Source of the DNA: Flavobacterium sp. UBA807
Lineage (GTDB): Bacteria > Bacteroidota > Bacteroidia > Flavobacteriales > Flavobacteriaceae
Assembly (NCBI GenBank): GCA_002296885.1
Contig: DBIH01000232.1
Coordinates: 1 to 7,897, forward strand
Direction of reading: 5' to 3'
Length of the DNA stretch: 7,897 nt
Shown: in pieces, positions 1 through 6,100 of the stretch
Numbering within the stretch: the stretch's first letter is position 1
How the letters are laid out: each line of letters starts with the position of its first letter
Notes under the pieces: generated by a model
Databases searched by the model: none
What the model saw: the letters and a program-made list of their open reading frames with translations, nothing else
Told to the model about the DNA's origin: nothing
Translations under genes and position numbers: made by a program

Positions 1-456
1 ATTATCGTAGTCGATTTTATCGATATGAAAGACCCAGACAATCGCCAAGTGTTGTTCAATCACCTCAAAGAGGAAATGAGCGACGATAAAGCCAAACACA
101 AAATCTTACCGCCAAGTAAGTTTGGATTAGTCCAAATTACCCGTCAGCGTGTAAGACCAGAAGTAAATATCGAAACAAGGGAAGAAAATCCGAATAATTT
201 AAGCGGTGACGTTGATGCACCAATACAGATTATCGACAAGATTAATTTCGCACTTGAAAAGATTATCAAAGACCGCAACGGTGTAAAGCTTAACGTACAC
301 CCTTTTGTGGCAGCATACCTTAAAAAAGGTTTTCCATCATTACGTTCAAAATGGTTTTTTGAACATAAAAAGTGGGTGAAAATCATACCTCGTGACGCTT
401 ACACGTATTTAGAGTACCGATTCTTCGACAACGAAGGAAAGGAAATCAAGGAATAA
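1..456 (+). CDS. rng: Rne/Rng-family ribonuclease (RNase E/G), C-terminal part
   Basis: This is the 3' end of a gene that starts before the window; the frame is open from base 1 and stops with TAA at 454-456, giving 151 residues. RNase E/G enzymes are single-strand endoribonucleases acting in rRNA maturation and mRNA decay in the cytoplasm. The sequence opens with the family motif VVDFIDM (residues 3-9), where a catalytic metal-binding aspartate of the DNase I-like subdomain is expected. LFNHLKEEM and SKFGLVQITRQRVRP (39-53) follow, matching the end of the catalytic domain. Residues 74-151 form the C-terminal small domain (for example KLNVHPFVAAYLKKG, RDAYTYLEYRFF). The visible part has no cysteine; residues 61-72 (EENPNNLSGDVD) sit where the zinc-link Cys-x-x-Cys of E. 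coli RNase E would fall. The in-frame ATG at 25 is internal (Met of the motif), not a start. The family call is strong; the choice of rng over rne is conventional. Confidence 0.93.
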   Translation: MIVVDFIDMKDPDNRQVLFNHLKEEMSDDKAKHKILPPSKFGLVQITRQRVRPEVNIETREENPNNLSGDVDAPIQIIDKINFALEKIIKDRNGVKLNVHPFVAAYLKKGFPSLRSKWFFEHKKWVKIIPRDAYTYLEYRFFDNEGKEIKE

Positions 457-463
457 AGAAAAG

Positions 464-496
464 ACCACCTCGTTTAGTAACGCTGGTGGTTTTTTT
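464..496 (+). terminator. Intrinsic terminator after the RNase gene, probably bidirectional
   Basis: A two-part hairpin lies 7 bases after the RNase stop codon. ACCACC (464-469) pairs with GGTGGT (485-490) and CGTT (471-474) pairs with AACG (479-482), closing a TAGT loop; one unpaired base on the left and two on the right separate the stems. Six T residues follow at 491-496. On the opposite strand the same hairpin is followed by CTTTTCTTT, a weaker but plausible U-rich tail, so it could also stop transcripts from the convergent pbpC gene. Read directly from the sequence; function is inferred. Confidence 0.9.
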
Positions 497-505
497 ATAC
501 CTATT

Positions 506-531
506 TGTCACCCTGAGCGGAGTCGAAGGGC
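506..531 (+). repeat. 26-nt palindromic intergenic repeat, copy A
   Basis: The unit begins TGTCACCCTGAG and ends GTCGAAGGGC. CCCT is at 511-514; with the flanking bases the stem is 511-514 against 527-530 (AGGG). A second, inverted copy lies at 3032-3057 (21 of 26 bases identical) on the other side of pbpC. Copy A is followed by TTTTTT on the + strand, so it could add to termination, although a 4-bp stem is weak. Units of this shape recur, to my recollection, in intergenic DNA of many Bacteroidota; I cannot count copies here. Confidence 0.8.
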
Positions 532-540
532 TTTTTTATT

Positions 541-596
541 AGGAGCTGTTTCCGGCTGTCCGCGCTACACGGTAGCTTGCTCCCATCCGGGCTAGG
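541..596 (+). repeat. Short AGGAGC...GGGCTA intergenic element (element A)
   Basis: The element starts with AGGAGC (541-546), continues with TTCCGGCTGTCCGC (550-563), and ends with ATCCGGGCTA (585-594), two bases before the last base of the pbpC stop codon. Inside it, GCTAC (564-568) pairs with GTAGC (572-576) around a 3-base loop, and GGAGC (542-546) pairs with GCTCC (579-583), making a two-tier hairpin. The same three landmarks occur in the same order on the opposite strand at 3003-3117. I recall similar elements in Flavobacterium intergenic regions, with conserved ends and a variable middle. No coding potential is apparent. Confidence 0.65.
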
Positions 597-2972
597 CTAA
601 TCCTTAATTATTTCAATCTTCCTTTTAATGTCATTCCCAAATTCATCCTCAACCGTAATATAATGAATTCCTGTTTCGGCTTCAATTGGCATTTCGTGGA
701 AGGTTTGGGTTGTCCCTTTGTAGACATTGTCGACATACCAATATAATTTTGCATCTTTATTGGAATGTGCCACTTTTAAAATCACTGGCTGCACCTTGCT
801 GTTAAAATCCTTCGTCAGATATATTTTGCTGTTGGTTTTGGGATAAATAAAATCCATTGAGGCTTGCTGCGTTGGCTGACAATCGTCGCGAAATGGCGGC
901 AACGGCTTATAATCAATATGCAGATTTTTATAGTACCATTCCATAACCGGTGGCAAAACAAACCATTTTTTAGTGACGATTTTATCTACATCTTCGCAAC
1001 TGCTGTTTACGCGGTATTGCTCGGTTGCATCAAGATGAACCAATTTATGATAGGCGCAAACCGATGTTTTCATCCCTTTTCTTGGTACCAACTGTCTTAT
1101 TTTTGGGCAGTCGTCCTGCGCCAAATGTCCGCTCAAGGCACAAACATCGGCATATTGCAAATCGTTTAGCGGCGTTTGGAACCATCTTTTTCTCGGCAAC
1201 AAATTAAACACATCAAACAAAATCGGTGCGGCACTCCCTACTCCGGTTAACTCGGGTCTGCCTTCTCCACTGGCATTTCCAACCCAGACACCAACAACAT
1301 ACCGCGAGTTGGTTCCGATGGCCCAAGCATCTCGATTCCCAAAACTGGTTCCGGTTTTCCAGGCCAATTCCAGAGAAGAATCATAAAATTTCCAGGCTTC
1401 ATCGCCTTCGGGACGGTTGACTTCTTTCATCGCATTATAGGTCAGATAAATCGACCCTGCTCCCAATATGGTTTTCTGATAGCTTTCGTCACCATAATCC
1501 TGCTTGAATCCGTCAACATAATTGAGTTCGGTAAATTCCTTGGTTCGGTATTTTCCGTCGGAAGCGTTGAAATAATTTATGGTTGACGATAAATTGGCGT
1601 AGGTTCTACACAAATCCCACAAATTACTTTCGGCACCGCCAAGAATTAAAGACAATCCATAATGATCGGGGTGTTTATTGATATTTCGGAGCTTAAATTT
1701 CTGCAGCAATTCATAAAAATTATTCACGCCGTGTTCCTGCAACATCAACACCGCCGGAATGTTTAGTGAGCGCGACAAAGCACGCTGCGCCGGAACGGCA
1801 CCGTCAAACGAATGTGTAAAATTCTCGGGTGTATATCCCGAAATCTGGGTTGGAATATCGGCCACCAAAGTGCTGGGCAAAAGCTCTCCTTCGTCGAGCA
1901 TTGATGCAAACAATAATGGTTTTAAAATACTACCCGTACTTCTTGGTGCGCCAATAATGTCTACGTCTTTGTCGTGGTCTTTATCGGTTGGCGAATTCCC
2001 AACATAACTTATAATGTTTCGATTTTGAATATCGATGACAATCACGGCAAGATTGTGTACTTCGTTTTGTTTGTACTCATTATAATATTGCGCCGCAATT
2101 TGATTCACGCGGTTTTGCAACGAAATATCAATCGTGGTTTTGATGCGCTTTCCTTCATCAGTTTTGGCAACCCGTTGCAACAGATGCGGCGCAATCTGCG
2201 GCACCATATACGGTTTTTGCGGCAAAGGTTCGTTAATGGATAACTGATAGGTAAGCTTGTCAATGATTTTTTCGTTGTATAATTTCAACAACAATCCGTT
2301 GCGTTTTCTGAGCAGTTTAATTTGATTTTTTCCGGGATAAATTAGGCTTGGTGCGTTGGGCAACACCGCCAATGTTGCGCTTTCCGCCCAGGACAGTTGC
2401 TGTGACTGCACACCAAAATAACGCCACGAAGCCATTTCCAAACCCACAACATTTCCGCCATAGGGTGCATGTGCTGCATAGAGTTCGAGGATTTTTTCTT
2501 TGGAACAACGAAATTCCAATCGTGTTGCCAAAATCATTTCGATTGCCTTTTCGAAATAGGTTCTTTTTTTGTTTTTGCGCGACAAACGAATGACCTGTTG
2601 TGTCAGTGTGCTTCCGCCGCGAACGACTTTCCCTGCGGCACGGTTTTGTTTAAATGCCTTGACCATCGCCACCGGATTAAAGCCGAAGTGCTGGTAGAAA
2701 TGCTCGTCTTCATAATACACGATGCATTTTTTAAACTTATCGGGAACACTGTCTTTTGCCGGAAAGCGCCATTGACCGTCACGTGCAATTTTTGCCGCCA
2801 ACAGTTCGCCGTCACTGCTTTCGATAACCGTTGAATAAGGTTCTTCGAAAAGTGTGCGCGGCAATGAAAAGTAATACACAATCAAAAGAATAAAGACCAA
2901 TGCCGATTTCTTTGGATTGCGCTTGATATAGTTGATGAAGCGTTGCCACAACGCTTTTATTTTTGTTTTCAC
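597..2972 (-). CDS. pbpC: Penicillin-binding protein 1C, bifunctional peptidoglycan glycosyltransferase/transpeptidase
   Basis: This complete 791-residue class A PBP polymerises lipid II into glycan strands and cross-links stem peptides on the outer face of the inner membrane. A basic N-terminus precedes one membrane segment (about 22-40). The GT51 domain shows YYEDEHFYQHFG with catalytic Glu88, GGSTLTQQ (119-126), the RTYFEKAIEM segment with likely second acid Glu145, ILELY (161-165), YGGNVVG and YFG. The transpeptidase domain has GSILKP (catalytic Ser348, Lys351), SLN (402-404) and KTGT (539-542). A PBP1C-type cysteine-containing linker follows (Cys611, 622, 639, 659), then a beta-rich C-terminal domain resembling BiPBP_C (about 700-787). 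The start is GTG at 2970-2972: an in-frame TGA lies at 2985-2987, and the next Met, residue 103, falls inside GT51. No Shine-Dalgarno is visible. It lies 151 bp downstream of a same-strand alpha-2-macroglobulin gene, the known yfhM-pbpC pairing. All catalytic motifs are present. Confidence 0.96.
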   Translation of the reverse strand: MKTKIKALWQRFINYIKRNPKKSALVFILLIVYYFSLPRTLFEEPYSTVIESSDGELLAAKIARDGQWRFPAKDSVPDKFKKCIVYYEDEHFYQHFGFNPVAMVKAFKQNRAAGKVVRGGSTLTQQVIRLSRKNKKRTYFEKAIEMILATRLEFRCSKEKILELYAAHAPYGGNVVGLEMASWRYFGVQSQQLSWAESATLAVLPNAPSLIYPGKNQIKLLRKRNGLLLKLYNEKIIDKLTYQLSINEPLPQKPYMVPQIAPHLLQRVAKTDEGKRIKTTIDISLQNRVNQIAAQYYNEYKQNEVHNLAVIVIDIQNRNIISYVGNSPTDKDHDKDVDIIGAPRSTGSILKPLLFASMLDEGELLPSTLVADIPTQISGYTPENFTHSFDGAVPAQRALSRSLNIPAVLMLQEHGVNNFYELLQKFKLRNINKHPDHYGLSLILGGAESNLWDLCRTYANLSSTINYFNASDGKYRTKEFTELNYVDGFKQDYGDESYQKTILGAGSIYLTYNAMKEVNRPEGDEAWKFYDSSLELAWKTGTSFGNRDAWAIGTNSRYVVGVWVGNASGEGRPELTGVGSAAPILFDVFNLLPRKRWFQTPLNDLQYADVCALSGHLAQDDCPKIRQLVPRKGMKTSVCAYHKLVHLDATEQYRVNSSCEDVDKIVTKKWFVLPPVMEWYYKNLHIDYKPLPPFRDDCQPTQQASMDFIYPKTNSKIYLTKDFNSKVQPVILKVAHSNKDAKLYWYVDNVYKGTTQTFHEMPIEAETGIHYITVEDEFGNDIKRKIEIIKD

Positions 2973-3002
2973 GATTGCAAAAATTCAAAATAGTTTGCTG
3001 AT
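2973..3002 (-). other. pbpC leader, no recognisable promoter or Shine-Dalgarno
   Basis: These 30 bases separate the end of element B from the pbpC GTG codon. On the - strand they contain ACTATTTTGAA, one base short of the Bacteroidota -7 consensus TAnnTTTG, and no TTG at a suitable -33 position. There is no purine-rich ribosome-binding site; the region just before the start is A/T-rich, as is common in Bacteroidota. This fits expression of pbpC by read-through from the upstream gene, but a promoter that departs from consensus cannot be excluded. Confidence 0.45.
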
Positions 3003-3117
3003 TAGCCCTGATCGTAGTGGAAATCTTTTTTGTCCCTCGACTGCGCTCGGGATGACAAAAAAATTGAAGCGAAGAGCGGGAACATGGTTTACTACAATTC
3101 CCGAACCATTCGCTCCT
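3003..3117 (-). repeat. Long AGGAGC...GGGCTA intergenic element (element B)
   Basis: Read on the - strand, it begins AGGAGC (3117-3112), six bases after the macroglobulin stop codon. It carries TTCCCGCTCTTCGC (3082-3069; 11 of 14 bases match element A) and ends ATCAGGGCTA (3012-3003; 9 of 10 match). The middle differs from element A and contains palindrome copy B between A/T tracts. The first third has two interleaved 6-bp inverted repeats: CGGGAA (3077-3082) with TTCCCG (3098-3103), and ATGGTT (3084-3089) with AACCAT (3104-3109). The element fills nearly all of the gap between the two genes and would be transcribed if they form an operon. Confidence 0.6.
3026..3062 (-). repeat. Palindromic intergenic repeat, copy B, with extended A/T stem
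   Basis: The core at 3032-3057, read on the - strand, begins TGTCATCCCGAG and ends GTCGAGGGAC and matches copy A at 21 of 26 positions. Flanking tracts lengthen the stem: TTTTTTGTC (3026-3034) is perfectly complementary to GACAAAAAA (3054-3062), nine base pairs. An A-tract rather than a T-tract follows the hairpin on both strands, so it is not a standard intrinsic terminator; an RNA-stability or transcript-processing hairpin would fit equally well. Confidence 0.8.
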
Positions 3118-3123
3118 AACTTT

Positions 3124-6100
3124 TTACTTTACCACCTCAACCCATTGTCCTTTAGTTCTTGCCAAAAAGTCGTTATCATACATCGCTTCGCACTGCAATC
3201 CCGGTAGGTAATATTTACCAAGGTAAGACGCATTCAGAAGGATTTTGAAGGTTCGTGTTTCGCTGGCTTTCATACTGAAATAGTAATTGGCACGGTCGTC
3301 ACGAATGTCGATATAATCAGCAACATTGCTGGTGGTATCGCCAAAATCGGTGTAACGTGTATTTACAATTTCAAAACCGGAAGGCAATATTTGTGTCAAT
3401 GCGATGTTTTCCATCCACTCGTTCTTGCGGTTGGTAAGCGTGACTTCGGCATAGAATTCTGTTCCCTGTGCGATTTTGGTAACCGAAATCGCTTTGCCTT
3501 TTCGGTCTTTAAACACGACACTTGCCGACACATTGTTTTGGATTACCTTCTCGCTTCCGACAGGCAGGATTCCGCTATTTAGAACTCGCACAAAAAGCGT
3601 ATTCTTTTTGTTGTTCTTAATCGTAATTGCATTGGCTCCCATTTTTACAGACAAATCGCGCTGCGCTATGGTTTTTGCAGTATTGATGACAATAGGTTTT
3701 CCGGCATCGGTGAATTGTGCCGAAACGCCTCTGCTTCCGTTCATCTTAGCAAATTTCGACATCGCATATAAACCATAAGCGGTGGTTTGCGTGCTCATCC
3801 ATTTGTCGCTTGAGAGATTTTTGGCCAGTTTGGTTGCCATTGCAAATGCCTGCTGTTTTTGTCCCAAAAGAATTAATGTTTCCAGTGCCATGGCGCGGTT
3901 TCTGTCGGCTGAACCATAATAATAGTAATAATAATTTTCATTGAAATTCTGCTCATCGATAAACGATTTACTCAACAATGTCAAGCCGGCTGCATTTTGT
4001 TTTACCAAAGCATAAGTGGCAGCCAAACGCAGTTTGCTTTCGTTGGAGATTCCAACTGTCTCGCGTAATCGGTTCATCGAAGCCAAATCGGGAGTGCCTG
4101 CTAAAGCCAGTGTATACAAGCGATACGACTGTGCCATGTCGTTGTAATATTGTTTTTCAAAACGCCATTGCTTGGCTGCTTTTTGCTGGTAGGAAATCCA
4201 TTTGCTTTTGAAACTGATTGGAAGGACATAACCTTTTTTCTCGGCTTCAATAAGGAAATGACCTGCATAAGAACTTCCCCAATCGTCGGCAACCGGTTCG
4301 CCCGGCCAATACGAAAATCCGCCACTTGCCACTTGGAAATTACCCAACCTTTGAATAGCCGCAGTCACATTTCTTTGAATGTCCTGTTTGCGCACAGCAT
4401 CCAAATCCATGATATCGGTTAAATATATTTGCGGGAAAACAGACGAAGTCGTTTGTTCGACGCAACCGTGAGGATATTGAATTAAATAATCCAAACGTCT
4501 TCCAAAATCTATGGTTGGCATGGATGAAATCTCTACTTTGGCTTTGTTGCTTCCGAGTACCCCGAAGGTTTTCCAGCTAATTGTTTTGGAACTGTTAGGT
4601 TCGATGATAATATCGGAATAGGCATTCGTTACCGGATTTGGATTGGTCACATCAATCTCTACCGAATACGTCGATTTTTCCTTACCGGATGTTGCGATGA
4701 TGTCGATTTTTCCGATACCTGTTGTGGCACCAACTTCTAAATTAAAGTACGCCATTTTCTCATCCGGTTCGGTGAATTTTACCATTTGCGAAGTTGGTCC
4801 GACAAATCTAACTTTATTGTTCGCTTTGATTTGAAGCGTTACATTTTTGATTTGTTTTTCGGTCGCAAACAACGTTACCGGAATCGTTACTTTTTCGGAA
4901 GGCGAAATTTTTCTCGGCAATGATGCTAAAACCATTAACGGACTTCTGACTTGTGTCGCTTTTTCAGCCATACCGTAAGCGCTGGCTTTGGCGTCTGCTG
5001 CAACGACCATAGTTCGGACAGAACCAATATATTTTGGCAACGTGATTTTATGCGTTTTGGAACCGCCATCTAATTCAAACGGTCCATAATACAATACTAC
5101 CGGTTTGAAACGGTTTGCTTTTTTAGCTTTTCCGCCTCCGGCATCGGCGTCACCACCAATACTGAAGACCTGGTTTACCTTTCCGCCGTAAGCGCCAATC
5201 ACATCGTCATAAATATCCCAAGTGCGCACGCCAAGTGCTTCTCGGGTATAGAAACTATCCCAGGCATTTGGTGTTTTGAAGCGAGTCAAATCCAATAGCC
5301 CTTCATCTACAACGGCGATAGTATAGGTCATTTTTTTACCGTGCTTTTCAGAAACTTTTACATTAACGGTTTGTTCCGGACGAAGCACATCAGGCATTGT
5401 AAGGACTGGTTCCAAAACCGTATTTTTATCTACAACACCAATTGGCACAACACCGTACATCCTGATTGGCGAGTCATTTTTAGTTGATGCGTGCGGTTGT
5501 AAAAGCGAAATGTTGATATACACATTTGGAGCCATATCACCGGTAATTGGGAGTTCGACGGTTGTTTCTCCTTTTTGGGTTTTGGCCCAAAGTGTTTTGA
5601 GTACTTTGGTTCCGTTTTCGACAGAAATCAACGCTCTACCGCCTTCGCTTGACGGGAAGAATATCTTGGCTTTATCGCCAACAGCATAATCGGTTTTATC
5701 CGTATTGAATTTGAGCATCGTGGCCGACTCACCATCACCTCCTTTTGATTTTGCTGACCAATACGGCATATCGATATAAACATTTTCCCCAGTAGCATGA
5801 CCATCGGTTGGGTCGTAAACGCGAATTAGATAATTGCCCCATTCTTCATCTTTTACAGAAAAAGAAAAGCTTGCCCTTCCAGCTGCGTCAGTATTAACAA
5901 TGAAGTTTCTATAGGCAATCGTTGAATTTGACGTGTTGTAATTCGACAAATTATCATTGGAAGCATCCCACCACCAGCGTGATTCACGACGATACACACG
6001 AACTTCAAGTTTTTTAACCGATTTAGGTCTTCCGTCTTCACTTAAGGTTACGATATCAAAACGGTTCATTTTTCCGGTTTCAATCATGCCGTATTTGTTG

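Noticed and set aside
25..27. ATG as the start of a 143-residue protein
   Set aside because: It is the Met of the conserved VVDFIDM motif; the frame is open upstream to base 1, so it is internal to the RNase E/G gene.
2469..2834. Open frame of 121 codons on the + strand within pbpC
   Set aside because: It lies wholly antisense to the conserved GT51 coding region and its translation shows no recognisable family; the same holds for the other + strand frames between 864 and 2834.
2978..2995. Bacteroidota-type promoter before pbpC (TATTTTG)
   Set aside because: Spacing within the -7 element is one base short of TAnnTTTG and no -33 TTG is placed correctly.
506..3057. Terminal inverted repeats of a transposon carrying pbpC
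   Set aside because: There is no transposase and no visible target duplication, the repeats have stem-type covariation, and pbpC is in its usual place beside the macroglobulin gene; dispersed intergenic repeats explain it better.
3026..3062. Intrinsic terminator between the macroglobulin gene and pbpC
   Set aside because: The hairpin is followed by an A-tract, not a T-tract, on both strands.
3391..4834. Several + strand frames of 60-100 codons antisense to the macroglobulin
   Set aside because: All are shadows of the long conserved frame, with no recognisable domain.
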